Notes: generated by a model from the sequence alone, not told the origin. Positions 30,417 through 42,630 are shown, counted from the first letter of the stretch. The stretch: 64,000 nucleotides of DNA from Cladosporium sp. IMV 00045 (GCA_001931905.2 MSJI02000708.1:15746-79745), one strand, 5' to 3'. Numbers and translations are program-made.

Positions 30417-33133
30417 ATGGCCCGCCACCGCCCTTCTACCCGCAACAGCACCCTCAGCAATACCCACGATGGCAGCCAATGTACAACCCATACAGCCACA
30501 TGCCGCCAATGCCGCAGCAGCAACCGCAGCATGTGCCTACCTACCCGCCGCGCTCGCCCATGGTCGTTTCCTCGCAGCCTCACATCCAGCCAGTGAATGC
30601 GCCGTCCATGACACCTCGACAAGCACCCATGCACACCCATCAACCTCCGCAACCGCTTCAGCATACCCATGTAGCATCACACTCGCCTCGCCCGGTCTCT
30701 CAGCACATGTCTTCCTTCACGCACAACACTGTTGGCCTGCCTTCGCCGGCGCCAACCCCTCCTAAGCGCGAACAAACACCCCTTGAGCAGCTCCCGCAAC
30801 AGCTGCCTGTCCAGGAAGATACTCGATCGATGTCCATTTCTGATACTGCTTCTGCTCCGTCTCGCCGTCAATCGACTACTGTCACGAACGTTCTTCTTCT
30901 GCCACCGGAGACCAGGACGCCTTTCTATCCTTCGGTAAGCATTGATTTCCATGAAAAGTAAGTAGTAGCACCGGACTGACTCGGCATCACAGCTCCCATG
31001 GTACTCGCCTACTGCTACCGCTTCCGCCTTCCCGAGACGCGCAACCGCAAGGAGAAAGCGTCAAAGTCTTACCAAGTCGAACGATCAGGTCGCCCTGCCG
31101 CATCTTTCACACGCATCCACTCAAGCACAACAAACTCCCGAGCAAACATCGAGCAAAAAGACTGAAGAGCCTGCGTCGGAAACCTCAACTGTGGCTGCAA
31201 CATCTGCGCGTGAGACACCTGCTACATCCCAGGCGCCTTCTGAAAGCGACTTCACCCAGGTATCCACACCGACCACACCTGCTCAACCCAACGCATCCTC
31301 GCCCAAGTCTCAGCAACACGCTCGCAAGGACACAAGAACTGCTATTGCTGTCCCCAACATTGGTGGGTTGCCGAAGGCCAAGGCAGCACCGTCGACCACT
31401 AAGAAGCAGACTCAGCAGCCATCTGGCGAAGCTGTCGCTGCTCAGCCTGAGCAAAAGCCAGCGGAGAACGCTACCACCGAGACCACTGCACCGGCAGCCG
31501 AAGTCCCTCAATCACCCCCTAAGCCTGCTGTGCCCAAATCATGGGCGGACTTGGTTCGCCCGAACGAGGTCAAGACTGCATCTGCCCCCAAATTCAACGG
31601 CACGCCGGCCCCGAATGGCGTGCAGGGCGTCCCCAAGAGCGCGTCTCTTGCGGAAGCACTGAAGCAGCACTCTGTCACAAATGAACACCTGTCTTTCTTA
31701 GAGCCCAGAGGGCTGGTAAATACTGGAAACATGTGCTATATGAACTCTGTAAGTCAACGAGACATGGTCATTTCTCGGATCTCACTAATATCCCGCAGAT
31801 CCTTCAAGTTCTTGTATTCTGTACCCCTTTCTACGATTTCCTTGATCAGGTCCGCCAACGCACTGTTCACTCGATGAAGAGTCAGACTCCTCTCGTGGAC
31901 GCTATGATCATGTTTATGAGGGAGTTCAAGGTTCTGGCTGATGGCGAGAGTGCGGAAAAGCTCAAGAAGCTCTTGAGACAAGAACAATTGGAGCAATATG
32001 GCGAGCCCATCACCCCTGAGTACGTCTACGATGCCATTCGATCGTTGCCGCGCTTCCAGGGTATGAGGCGGGGACACCAGCAAGACGCCGAGGAGTTCCT
32101 TGGTTTTCTACTCGAAGGTCTGCATGACGAATGCGTGGGCGTCATTCAGAACATGGCAAACGACAAGGCGAAGGCCGAGTCAGCAAATGGAGAAACTGAG
32201 AACGGGGATGGCTGGCTCGAAGTCGGTCCCAAGCAGAAATCTGCTGTCACTAGGACTGCCGGACAAGAAGACATCCCTTCTCCCATCACCAAGATCTTTG
32301 GTGGTCACCTGCGCTCAGAGCTTCGCGTGCCGGGCCAGAAGGATTCTGTCACGCTCGAGCCTTACAAGCCTCTTCAACTCGACATCGGCTCTCCGCAAGT
32401 CAACAACATTGTCGATGCCCTCAAGGGATTGACCCACACTGAGGCTCTCACTGGTGACTTTGGTGGCCGTGGAAACGTCACTGCTAAGAAGCAGGTCTTC
32501 ATTGACACCTTGCCTCCAGTGCTCATCCTGCACCTGAAGCGTTTCCAATACGAGAACGCTTTGGGTGGAACTCAGAAGATTTGGAAGAAGGTTGGCTATC
32601 CGCTCGAACTGGAGATCCCGAAGGATGTCCTCCCACCTTCCAAGCGTGGCGGCCTGGCTGTCAAGGGAGGTCTCCCCAAGTACCGCCTCATCTCTGTTGT
32701 CTACCACCACGGCAAGTCTGCCGCTGGCGGCCACTACACAGTCGACGTCCTCCGTCAAGACTCCAGCGAATGGGTCCGCATGGACGACACAGTCATCCGC
32801 CGCGTGCGCCCTCAAGACGTCGCGGAGGGTGGCGCCGAGGAAGACCCTAAGCTTCTCGCCAAGGCACTGGAGCAGCACAAGAACGACGCAGACCTTCAGA
32901 AGCAACGCAACATGTACGAAGGTCTCGACGACGATGACCGGGAGCAAGAAGAAAAGCCCTGGTCCGAAGTCAACGGCAGCGCCACCAGCTCGGCCAAGAA
33001 GCTCGCTCAGCAGAGCAACGGCACCGCCACGCCGACCAGCACGGCTGGAAAGCGCACGCCTACGGCGAGGCGCGAGGGTGTCAAGGACAACAAGGTCGCT
33101 TACATCCTGCTGTACGAGCGTATTCGATCCTGA
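30417..33133 (+). CDS. UBP3: Ubiquitin-specific protease, UBP3/USP10 type, copy A, main part
   Basis: Continuation of the fragment at 18125-18201. Exons are 30417-30934 (starting at the second base of the codon for His in HGPPPPFYPQQ), 30993-31748 and 31799-33133. The Cys box GLVNTGNMCYMNS and His box AAGGHYTVDV are both intact, so the enzyme should be active once the 71-bp gap is filled. Exon 1-2 differences from copy B are mostly conservative (for example KKQTQQ versus EKQTHQ, and KFNG versus KVNG). Exon 3 differs at one residue. Function is as for copy B. Confidence 0.9.
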
Positions 33134-34584
33134 AAGGATACTGCGCCTGGACCACTGGAAGAAGTGGAACTGAAAAGCAGACCGCACGCGTAGCTGGAAG
33201 TCAACCGAGCAAGCATCAAATAAAGGCATGTCACCAGTCTGACATTGCCAAAATACCTACAATCTGCCACGCCAGGGCACTCAACGTCTTTGGCCGAATC
33301 GAGAAGAAAGAAGAAAGAAGAAAGCGCCACGCAGCGCTGGTGGGGATGTGACTGAACGGAAGACGGAGAGAACAGAGAATCAGGAAGAACAGCAGGGTCG
33401 ATTGCGGCCCCCAGCTAACATTTCTATCAACGACAAAAAGCCGACAGGGAGTGTGGCTGGCCAGGAAGAATTTGGGTGCTGTAGAAGTTGTAGATAGAGA
33501 GAAACAGGTGTGCCGCGATCTATGCCGGAGAGAGAGATCGAAGATGAATGTAAAAATATCCTTTCACGACTACTGAGTACATGGAGATGAGACGATCAGA
33601 TGCCTGGGTAACGATTATGATTATCTTTGATGTAGTGTATTAGTCATCATTCTCACTGTTTTGAATCAAAGGCAGCTTGCGTTTTATTTATATTTACAAG
33701 TATATCATGTAGGCAGCCTGATGAGGCTTGATATGTCCTCACCCGACTTCCGAGTTCCGATCCGACCTCATGATTCCATACTACTGCTGTGGATCTGACG
33801 ACCTCATCTTTTAACACTTGTCCAAGGAATCGAAATGCCGTGAAGAGCTACCGCAATTTCTCACCATTACTACCTTACTAGCTACTCGCTCGTTTGCGGC
33901 CCATTTCCGCCTATTATTCCCATTCGTAACCAAGAGAGTCACCATCGTCACACACTCTGTCCTCTTTACTTCCCCGCTTCGAGCTCGTCTCAGCTCCACT
34001 TCAGCGAACACGCTGCCCGTAAAGCCGAAGCCTTCGTGGTCATGGCATGATCAAAACAGCTCCGTCTGCCCTTGACTCCGTGGCCTATTGCTGGTGCATA
34101 GTCATTAGTGAAGTATCTGGGAGAGACCATCCGCGCACCCAAGCCCCCGAAGCTGGCTCTGGCCCTGGCCCTCGAAGTATCCACGCGTACTACATGCCCT
34201 CGCCTTTCTGCCAATGGTGGGTCTTGCGTTTTCCGTGACCACTTCTTACGATCTGCGTGTCTCTATATGAACCCTTTCTCTCGCTCTATTCCGCACTGCT
34301 TTTAGTCAGCTTGCTCTGTTTCTTCCGAGCAGTAACATCGCCGCTTTACTGTTGCTCTCTGCCGTCTTTGTGGAAGGACTTGTACTTCCGTCTTGTCCTG
34401 TCATAAAATACCTATTGATCTATCTCTCTAACACACCCAGTCGGACACTTTCCTCCTCGTCCTATACTCCATCAAAGACTTCTTCATCTCCCCGCCTCCA
34501 AACCAGAACCATCTACGTTTCCGTCCCGGCAAAAGCGACAACAATAGTTCCAGCGACGTCAAAAGCCCCTCGCCGCCCGCCACA
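33134..34584. other. Intergenic region, copy A, with a conserved island
   Basis: A 1.45-kb region corresponding to 24667-26138. Its outer parts match UBP3 3' UTR and dioxygenase leader, and the middle is diverged apart from the island at 34065-34294. No gene is recognised. Confidence 0.45.
34065..34294. other. Highly conserved ~230-bp island upstream of the dioxygenase (copy A)
   Basis: Counterpart of 25623-25852, with two substitutions by eye. It lies about 290-520 bp upstream of the dioxygenase ATG in both copies. Confidence 0.5.
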
Positions 34585-35733
34585 ATGTCTCTGCAACCCG
34601 ATGAAACGCTCAACCTCGTCCCGGACTCTTCGGGGCCAAGCGTGGCTGCCAACGGAGGAGTGGCCTCTTCCTCTTCGACAACGAAGGCTCCGAGGTTCAA
34701 CCCCAAGTTCACCGATGCCGTAATCGCTGCCACAGGCCCCAAAGCGAACCCCAGGCTGGCGCAGGTCATGCCTAGCTTGTTGAGGCATTTGCACGATTTT
34801 GCGAGGGAGAATGAGATCACGGTTGATGAGTGGATTGCTGCTGTTAATTTGGTGAGCATGTCTTGTCCAAGTTTCTTTTGGGTTTTGTTTAAGGTTGGGT
34901 TGGGCTAATGTGATTTGATGTGAGTTATAGGTGAATGAAGCTGGACGCATGTCGGATGAAAAACGCAATGAGGGCCAGCTCCTGCAGGATATCCTGGGCA
35001 TGGAAACGCTGGTGGATGAGATTACTTATACGCTTGCCAATGAGGCGCAGGACCAACCTACCGCCACTGCTGTAAGTTTCTTGACTTCCTCTTCTCCCAG
35101 CACAAGTCCCAGACGGGACAACTAATAAACGCCTCCCAGATCCTCGGCCCCTTCTGGCGACACGGCGCCCCCAAACGCTCTCTCGGCGACTCCATCGTCG
35201 ACAAAGACCAAGGCGGCGACACGACACACATGCACGGCCAAGTCACAGACTTCACGACTGGCCAACCCATCGCCAACGCCGAAATCGACGTCTGGCACAC
35301 GGCGCCCAACGGCCTGTACGAGCAACAAGACGACACTCAACCAGACATGAACCTCCGCGGCCGCTTCTACACTGACTCCCAAGGCAAGTACAATTTCTAC
35401 TGCCTGCGCCCAACCTCTTACCCAATCCCCGACGACGGACCGGCGGGTAAATTGCTCGGCCTCCTCGATCGCCACCCCATGCGACCGGCGCATATCCATT
35501 TCATCATCTCGGCCGAGGGGTATAAGCCTATCGTCACGCAGATTTTCGACAGGACGGACAAGCATATTACGGACGATTCGGTTTTTGCGGTCAAGGATAG
35601 TTTGGTTGTGGATTTCAAGCCGCTGGAGGGGAATGAGAAGGCCAAGTTTGACCTGCCGTATGATTTCAAGTTGGCGAGTTTTGAGGAGGCTAGGAGGAGT
35701 GGGATGAAGGGCGCTACGGAGGTTGCGCCTTGA
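34585..35733 (+). CDS. Intradiol ring-cleavage dioxygenase, copy A
   Basis: Three exons (34585-34851, 34931-35071, 35140-35733) give 333 residues, with the same phases as copy B. All four iron ligands are kept (Tyr in NGLYEQQD, Tyr in SYPIPDDGP, His-x-His in RPAHIHF). Differences from copy B are about a dozen scattered residues, mostly on the N-terminus and surface (QQDDTQ versus QQDASQ, FDRTDKH versus FDRRDKH, KPLEGNEKAK versus EPLEGDPKAQ). Both copies therefore look functional, under weaker constraint than UBP3. Confidence 0.9.
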
Positions 35734-35916
35734 TGGGTGAAGAAGAGAGGAAGGGGGTTGATAGGTAATTGTTCTTGTGTTGTTGAGGAGAGATAGGTTT
35801 TCCACGAGTTGGAAAGTAGGGAAATGTTGATGATCGATTCATTTGGTTCTCTTCTTTGGATTTCTCGCAAATCATGTATGAAACGACGCTCTCGTAGGGC
35901 ATATCAAACACCCTTC

Positions 35917-37023
35917 CTACGAGCAAACCACCCTTTTTCCACTCCTGTCACTCTCATAAACGGCCTCAACCCAAGCATGCCTCTTCACCGCCAACTTCCA
36001 ATCCGCAACCCCCTCTCCATCCGCAAAAGCCTCATAAACCCTCCCAACATTCCCCGGCGGGCCCGGCCTGTCATCCCCAACCTCCACAAGCCTCACCTCC
36101 CCCGTCTCCAAATCGTGCACTCGCACCTCAACCTCCGCGACCGACATGCTGACAGCGAACGCATGCTTGCTCCGCACATCTATGACCCCCTTCCCGCCTT
36201 CCACGCGCCACACGAGCCCGGGCTCGTCTTTCAGCGGGCCCCGCCCATGCACGAGAGCGGTGCTTGGCACGCCGTTGGCCAGAAGGCCGGAGATCGCGAT
36301 GCGGTCTGCCGCCGTGCGCTGGATGGTTCTGAAGACGGTGCCGTCGGCCGATTTGATCGCCACGTCGGGCCGCTGCACGGAAAGCGTGGCGCTCACGCTC
36401 TCCTGCTCGCCGAGCACGGTGCTCATGCTATCGTGCAAGTGGCCGAAGGGGATGGTGAGGACGTTGCCCCCGTACTCGACCAGGTTGAGGTACTCCAGGT
36501 GCTCCGGCGCTTCGGCGGTGGCGATTCCGGCGGCGAGTTCGACGTGGCTGCTGAGCACTTTGCCGATGGCATTGGAGTCTAGCAGATCCTTGATGCGTGC
36601 AATGGCGGGGTGAAAGCGTCCTTGCAAACCGACGAAGGTTCGCACACCCTTGCGCTCGGCGAGCTCGAGGAGTTCCGTGGCTTGCTGCAAATTCGACGCC
36701 AGTGGCCATTCGACGAAGCAGTCTTTGCCCGCTTCAAGGGCAGGTTTCAAAGAGGCGTAGTGTCTGTCCACGCGCGTGCTGACGACGACGAGGTCGATGT
36801 CGGGGGAGGCTGCGAGGTCGGCGACGGAGCCGTAGGGTTTTGTCGTGGTTGGTGAGAGGGCGTGGGCGGCGATGGCGGCGGTGGAGGAGGTGAGGGTGGA
36901 GTTGCACACGCCCGTGATTTGGTATTTGGGAGAGGATTTGAGGTAGGGAAGGTGGGCTGTTACAGCCCAGGAGGAGGTGGCTGAGAGGCCGATGATGCCG
37001 ACGCGGATGGGAGCCATGTTCAT
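35917..37023 (-). CDS. Gal80-like Gfo/Idh/MocA family oxidoreductase, copy A
   Basis: Single exon of 368 residues from MNMAPIRVG, or 366 if the second ATG (37017) is used, which aligns with the start of copy B. It has the Rossmann fold VGIIGLSATSSWA and the same EWPLASN motif in place of the EKP of catalytic members. It is convergent with dioxygenase copy A (183 bp between stops). No frameshift is seen, so both copies appear intact. Confidence 0.85.
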   Translation of the reverse strand: MNMAPIRVGIIGLSATSSWAVTAHLPYLKSSPKYQITGVCNSTLTSSTAAIAAHALSPTTTKPYGSVADLAASPDIDLVVVSTRVDRHYASLKPALEAGKDCFVEWPLASNLQQATELLELAERKGVRTFVGLQGRFHPAIARIKDLLDSNAIGKVLSSHVELAAGIATAEAPEHLEYLNLVEYGGNVLTIPFGHLHDSMSTVLGEQESVSATLSVQRPDVAIKSADGTVFRTIQRTAADRIAISGLLANGVPSTALVHGRGPLKDEPGLVWRVEGGKGVIDVRSKHAFAVSMSVAEVEVRVHDLETGEVRLVEVGDDRPGPPGNVGRVYEAFADGEGVADWKLAVKRHAWVEAVYESDRSGKRVVCS

Positions 37024-38248
37024 TGGGGTTGGGTTGTTAGGTTTGGTCGATTTGGTGGATGGTTTGTTGAACCTCGTTTGGGTATTGGTTGTTAATCAAT
37101 GAGAGTGTCGATAATCGTCTCGTCGAGAAATGCACTGCCTGCAACCGCAGTATTAGATGTCTCGTCTACCAGCAGAGTGTCGTTGAAGTATATAGTGTTA
37201 GCCAATGGAGTTTCCCCTTCGAACAACATATATATCATTTATGTGTGGATTTGTAATTGCATAATTACCAGGTTAGGTAATTTTGCTTCGCCGATAGGAA
37301 GCGGAGGCGTCTCTGCGACCGAAGGCTCCGACGTAAACTAAACTTCGTACATTTGTGCACATGCGGATGATACTTTCATAAAACGTGATTAGCAAAGCTC
37401 AACTTAGGGCGTGTTTCAACCATGCAATGGGTTTCTGTGATCGAGTTAGGATTGATCGATGCTTTCACGATGCCTTTAGATTTTTGCGTTTCACAAACTC
37501 GGGCAGACGATCCATTGTCTGGCGTGATCCATTGAATTGGCGATCAGATGTAGAATCGAAGAGTCGAGTCGACGTCCAACGATTATTGATTCATGCGTGC
37601 AAATTCATCACGAGATTTGTGCTTTTTATTATTGCCCATCATTGGTGGCGCGCTTTCTCTGGAAACCTTGACCGGGGCAGGCACTCATGAACAATTCTAA
37701 AGCGAGGGTGTCCAGCATCAAATGATTGCGCTTCTTCTCCGGTCAGAGCTTGGCCGAGATTGCAACCTTGCAACCAGATGAGCACTGTTCATCCGACAGT
37801 GCAATAATCGCTACGAAGAATCGATCATAAGCGGTACGCCAGTGCAATAATGGTTTTCACGTGATTTAGCAGTGATTCGTTGGTCCAAGGCAGAGCTCGG
37901 TAGAAGTAATGACCGTCAAGAGAGTTGGTTGATGCGATGAATCTTTCCGAGCGCTCTCGAGAACAGAAGTGCAGAATTTGCTGGCTTGGTTTTCAAGAGG
38001 CAAATAAGGACATGTGAAAGCAGAGTGATACGCATTCTAGAGGAGTCTTAGAAGCATGGAGTTCTGGTTGATGCCAGCTTCTGCCTCAGGCAAGAGTGCA
38101 AACTCTAAAAGTTACCTCCGAGTCGGGTCCCGGCTTGGCGGTTCCCACCTCGCTCGTTGCGAATTTCCAGCGCAGCGCTCGACTTTGAAGGTTTTGCTCT
38201 GCACCACGACCATCGACCCCGACAAATCGACCATCGACAAACGCCAAA
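37024..38248. other. Intergenic region between Gal80-like A and RPL18
   Basis: A 1.2-kb region. The part to about 37626 is homologous to 28573-29189; the rest is unique to copy A and leads into the RPL18 promoter. An open frame at 37385-37690 is not conserved in copy B and is not supported as a gene. Confidence 0.45.
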
Positions 38249-39060
38249 ATGGGTATCGACGTTGTGGACAAGAGGCACACGACGTGAGTACAATACGAGC
38301 TTGGAAAATACACAGAGGGTGGCGCTGGGATCAAAGGCGCGCCCGGCGCACAAGATAAAACCAGACACTGACAACGACTATAGCAATGGTCACCGCAAGG
38401 CCCCGAAGTCGCAAGACGACTATCTTCTTATTCTGCACAAGCTCTATAGCTTCTTAAGTCGGCATGTTGCATCAGAAGAAAAGTACACAAAATGGAAGTG
38501 ATTTGCTGACATTTCGAAAGCCGCACCGACTCCAACTTCAACCAGGTTGTCCTCCGTCGTCTGCGCCAGAGCAAGACTAACCGGTGCGTATCCAGGCGAG
38601 TTCATGTGTTTTACATGAGCGTCCATTGAGCCTGTAGTCTTCTGAAGACTAACAACCTCCAAGCGCCCCGGTTTCCCTCTCCAAGATCGCTCTTCTTGCC
38701 AAGAGGCCCACCTCCAACAAGGAGTTCGAGGGCAAGACCATCGCCACCGTCGCCAAGGTCACCGACGACTCTCGTCTCCTCGAGGTTCCCAAGCTCTCCG
38801 TCTGCGCTCTGGGTTTCACCGCCACTGCTCGCGCCCGCATCATCAAGGCCGGTGGTGAGTGCCTCACTTTCGACCAGCTCGCCACCCGTGCCCCCACTGG
38901 CTCCAACGTCATCCTCATCCGTGGCCCCAAGAACTCCCGTGAGGCTGTCAAGCACTTCGGCTTCGGTCCCCACACCAACAAGAAGCCCTACGTCGAGAGC
39001 AAGGGCCGCAAGTTCGAGCGTGCCCGTGGCCGCAGACGCTCCAAGGGTTTCAAGGTGTAA
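38249..39060 (+). CDS. RPL18: 60S ribosomal protein L18 (eL18)
   Basis: Four exons (38249-38283, 38384-38461, 38521-38583, 38664-39060) give 190 residues: [20 protein letters not shown], then [40 protein letters not shown] and the basic end [11 protein letters not shown]. It is a structural protein of the large cytosolic ribosomal subunit. Intron 2 needs a GC donor: only CG|GCATGT (38462) with AAAG| at 38520 restores the conserved [12 protein letters not shown], whereas the nearby GT at 38458 breaks the frame. A good branch site (GCTGAC) lies before the acceptor. The length is near the usual 185-187. Confidence 0.93.
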
Positions 39061-39661
39061 ACTGTCTGAGCATATATCAGACGAGCGGAAATGGATCAAG
39101 TACGGCAATGCGGCTTCTCTGCTGCTGGCCTACTTATCTGAAAGATGGTCAGAAAAATGGGTCTACTTTGCGATCAGTCCTAGTACCCAGCAAGGTACAT
39201 GGCGTTGCATTGAGACTATGCAGGAGTCGAATGAAAATGCTTGCAAGATTCCCCAACAGTTCCAAATCAAACAAAGGCATTTCCAAGTCTTTCGTTGTAT
39301 GTTCCGATTTTTCCCAGTGATGTCTTCAAGCCGTGCAGTGTCTGCTGCCCTACCGGTTGTATGTGAATATGTATGCGTATCTTGTAATTTGATATGAACG
39401 ATCATGAACATATGACCAGTAACCAGTGCAGATCAGTTCTCTTGAGCGAACTGCTGCCCATCTCTTAGCATAACTGTCTGGCGCGGTGGGCGGAAATTTT
39501 TGACTTCGCACGCGCAAAGTTAAGCTTAAACTTCAAAAACCGACTACACCCAACTAAATAAGTGCATTACCGGGCTGCGTAGAGTCACAGCTTCTTGACA
39601 ATTCAGAATAAATCATATCTCCCCCTACAACCCGCACTTCTTCGACTGCACATCAGTCACC
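39061..39661. other. Intergenic region RPL18-ADE2
   Basis: A 600-bp region with the RPL18 3' UTR and ADE2 promoter. Open frames across it are extensions from RPL18 frames. No gene is seen. Confidence 0.4.
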
Positions 39662-41368
39662 ATGGAAAAGACTGTTGGTGTCCTCGGCGGTGGCCAATTG
39701 GGCCGTATGCTCGCAGAAGCCGCAAACCGCCTCAATGTGCAGGTCAACTTTCTGGACGCAGCGGGGTCATCTGCAAAGCAGATCACAAACCACGATGGAC
39801 ACGTCGAGGGTTCTTTCAAGGACTCAAAAGCAATTCAAGAATTGGCTGCTCAGTCAGACGTAGTCACTGTCGAGATCGAGCACGTCAACACCGAATTTCT
39901 GGAACAGATCTCTGCGAAAACGGATGTGCAGCCAAGCTGGAAGACCGTCCGCACTATCCAGGACAAGTACCTTCAGAAGGAGCACCTGAAGAAGTACAAT
40001 GTTGAGACTGCTCAATCCATTCCTCTTGCTTCCGCCACCAAGGATGAGCTGGCTAAGGCTTCTGAGACGCTTGGTCTGCCTTTGATGCTCAAGTCCCGCA
40101 GAGAAGCATACGATGGCAAGGGCAACTTCCCCGTGAAGACTGAGGCCGACTTTGATCCTGCCCTCCAGGCTCTGGGTGCCAACAAGGACCTTTACGCCGA
40201 GAAGTGGTCCGACTTCAAAATGGAGCTGGCCGTTATGGTCGTCAAGACCAAGGACGATGTGCTCTCCTTCCCTACCGTGGAGACTGTTCACGAGAACAGC
40301 ATCTGCAAGCTCACATACTCCCCCGCGCGTGGTGTCTCGCGGGCGATCAACGAGCAGGCTCAGGCCCTGGCTCGCAAGGCAGTCGACTGCTTCTGGGGCA
40401 AAGGCGTTTTTGGCGTTGAGATGTTCTTGCAGAAAGACAACACTCTTCTCATCAACGAGATTGCTCCTAGACCTCACAACTCTGGCCACTACACTATCGA
40501 GGCTTGCCCGCTCTCGCAATATGACGCCCATCTGAGAGCTATTCTGGACCTGCCCATTTCCCAGAAGAACCTGAGATTGCGCGAACCTTCCATCATGCTG
40601 AACATCCTTGGCGGCGAATCTCCCGACTCTCACATCCAAGCCGCTAAGAAGGCCCTCGAGCTCTTCGGTGGTGAGGGCGTGCATCTTTACGGAAAGGGTG
40701 CAGCTCGCAAGGGCAGGAAGATGGGTCACGTCACCATCACCGCACCCACAATGGCTGAGGCAGAGAAGACTATCCAGCCTCTCGTTGACTTCATGGACCA
40801 AGGCAAGGCCAGTGCATCAGACAGTCCCGCAAGGCAAATCAAGGAGCAGCCCGTCGTCGCCGTGGTCATGGGCTCCGACTCCGACCTGCCAGTCCTGCGC
40901 CCCGGCCTTGCCATTCTTGACAAGTTCTCCATCCCCTACACCACCCGCATCACATCTGCCCACCGCACACCTACCTGGATGGCCGAGTACGCCACCGCAG
41001 CAGCAGACAACGGCATCAAAACCATCATCGCCGCGGCCGGCGGCGCAGCACACTTGCCCGGCATGGCAGCGGCACACACTCCGCTGCCCGTCATCGGTAT
41101 CCCTGTCAAGCCCACCATTGGCGACGGCACCGACAGCTTGCTCAGCATCTGCAACATGCCCAAGGGCGTGCCGGTCGCCACCGTCAGCGTTAACAACAGC
41201 ATCAACGCTGCGCTTCTCGCCGCCAGGATTCTGGGCTCCAGCGATGCGGCTGTCAGGCAGCGCGTCGAGCAGTACATGCGCGACTCGGAGCTGGAGGTTA
41301 GGGAGAAGGACAGGAGGCTCGACGAGATGGGCGCGGAGGCGTATGCTGAGAAGTACTTGAAGAAGTAG
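39662..41368 (+). CDS. ADE2: Phosphoribosylaminoimidazole carboxylase
   Basis: Single exon of 568 residues. The N-terminal PurK-like part starts KTVGVLGGGQLGRMLAEAAN, followed by the ATP-grasp domain (MLKSRREAYDGKGNFPV, FGVEMFLQKDNTLLINEIAP, RPHNSGHYTIEAC). The C-terminal PurE-like part from about residue 396 has VVAVVMGSDSDLPV, ITSAHRTPTWM, AAAGGAAHLPGMAAAHTPLP and a Ser/Asn-rich active loop. The fused enzyme converts AIR to CAIR in purine synthesis. Both domains are complete and the length matches the fungal enzyme (~570). The ATG follows CACC, a strong context. Loss of this gene gives red adenine-requiring colonies in yeasts. Confidence 0.97.
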   Translation: MEKTVGVLGGGQLGRMLAEAANRLNVQVNFLDAAGSSAKQITNHDGHVEGSFKDSKAIQELAAQSDVVTVEIEHVNTEFLEQISAKTDVQPSWKTVRTIQDKYLQKEHLKKYNVETAQSIPLASATKDELAKASETLGLPLMLKSRREAYDGKGNFPVKTEADFDPALQALGANKDLYAEKWSDFKMELAVMVVKTKDDVLSFPTVETVHENSICKLTYSPARGVSRAINEQAQALARKAVDCFWGKGVFGVEMFLQKDNTLLINEIAPRPHNSGHYTIEACPLSQYDAHLRAILDLPISQKNLRLREPSIMLNILGGESPDSHIQAAKKALELFGGEGVHLYGKGAARKGRKMGHVTITAPTMAEAEKTIQPLVDFMDQGKASASDSPARQIKEQPVVAVVMGSDSDLPVLRPGLAILDKFSIPYTTRITSAHRTPTWMAEYATAAADNGIKTIIAAAGGAAHLPGMAAAHTPLPVIGIPVKPTIGDGTDSLLSICNMPKGVPVATVSVNNSINAALLAARILGSSDAAVRQRVEQYMRDSELEVREKDRRLDEMGAEAYAEKYLKK

Positions 41369-42630
41369 ACGGAATGTTCTTTACCGATTAGACGAATGAT
41401 AAAAGAATGATTATATCTGTGGCTACATGTCTTTGTGGACTTTGACATTCTGTGTGGCCATTCAAATGCTTTATCAGCCAGCACAATGGCTGACTTGACG
41501 TCTAGCTGATGAAGGATAATTGGAAATGCTTGCTTATCAACTACATGAAAACAACTCCGTTCTCGAAGCGACCGAGTACAAGAGTACTTAGAAGCGTTGG
41601 GACGGCCAGCCACAGCCCTGCAGACGTGGCAATCGGTAATGCATCATGCATCCCAAGCTGACATGCCCGGGCCGGAGAAGCGATAAGTTACAAGTCTTCA
41701 GACTATCTTGTAAATACGTCTATGAATCGAAACTTTCCTTTCCACGCTAGCACCTGGAAGCGTGGTCCAAAAAGCAAGAAGAAAATTTGCACACAGCTCC
41801 AAGCTATCGTGTCGCGTTTGCTTGCGTCGACTGGTGGACAAACCTGCAAGGTTTTGCAGAGTTGCCAGAGTGTCGCCGGAATGCTGCCTCCAGTTTAGCC
41901 AGCGGCCAGCTCACGTCACCGGTTGCGCTGGTGCGATCGTTAGCGCGTACCTTATCGCTGCGATGGAATGCTGCATGGGGTTGATGCGATGAGAGTGATT
42001 TATTGCATTCGATATATTATGAGGCTGGAATAGAATGAGTACGCATATATCGATCAAATCGCTTTAATGCAGGAGTAGAAGGCAAACTTGAAATATAGCC
42101 TGCCATTATTATAATCATTATTACATGTATGATTGCCGTGCATGTAACAATCCCATCATCGGCCTTATCTATGGCGACACCTTGTTCGTCGTGTGCTGCA
42201 CCCCAGAGACAAACTGGCTTTCGCTGGCTCTGCCGCATCCTCCCCACTCATCACCACCTTAACTCGCCCTCGTGATCTCTGCTACACCTCATCAACTGCT
42301 CCTTCTCCTTTGGCCACAGGATCATCGGTCGGCCTTCGCTGGACAACGGGCAACAATCATCCTGCTCCCACCTGCGACACTTGCACCACCCTCTCCTACT
42401 GGATCACCTATCATCAACCACTCTCTCTTCTACCCGCTTGCTGCAACATCCCTGCCGCGCAACTCACATGAGATCACCGTGACCGCACGCTACACTGCCC
42501 TGGTACAACGCTGAAGAAAACCGACTCACGTGTGACACGGCCGAGCACAAGACCGCTCTCGCCCTGGCGGCGACGGTCATAGAGCAGCACTAATCCCAAT
42601 AGACCGCCCTTCGCGGCGACGACCACTAGC
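41369..42630. other. Intergenic region
   Basis: About 1.26 kb between ADE2 and the next gene, with AT-rich ADE2 3' DNA and a long CT/CA-rich leader (42230-42460) before the downstream ATG. Short open frames have no recognisable content. Confidence 0.4.

Larger units (their letters stand above)
30417..37626. repeat. Duplicated block, copy A right part (matches 21950 to ~29189)
   Basis: Co-linear with segment B from inside UBP3 exon 1 through the dioxygenase and Gal80-like genes and about 600 bp of DNA beyond them. The match ends near 37626 (right boundary judged by eye). Together with 14580-18201 it forms one continuous copy once segment B is removed. Confidence 0.88.

Noticed and set aside
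37385..37690. 101-codon frame starting MISKAQLRACFNHAMG
   Set aside because: The homologous region in copy B (from about 28960) is broken by changes, so it is not under coding selection.
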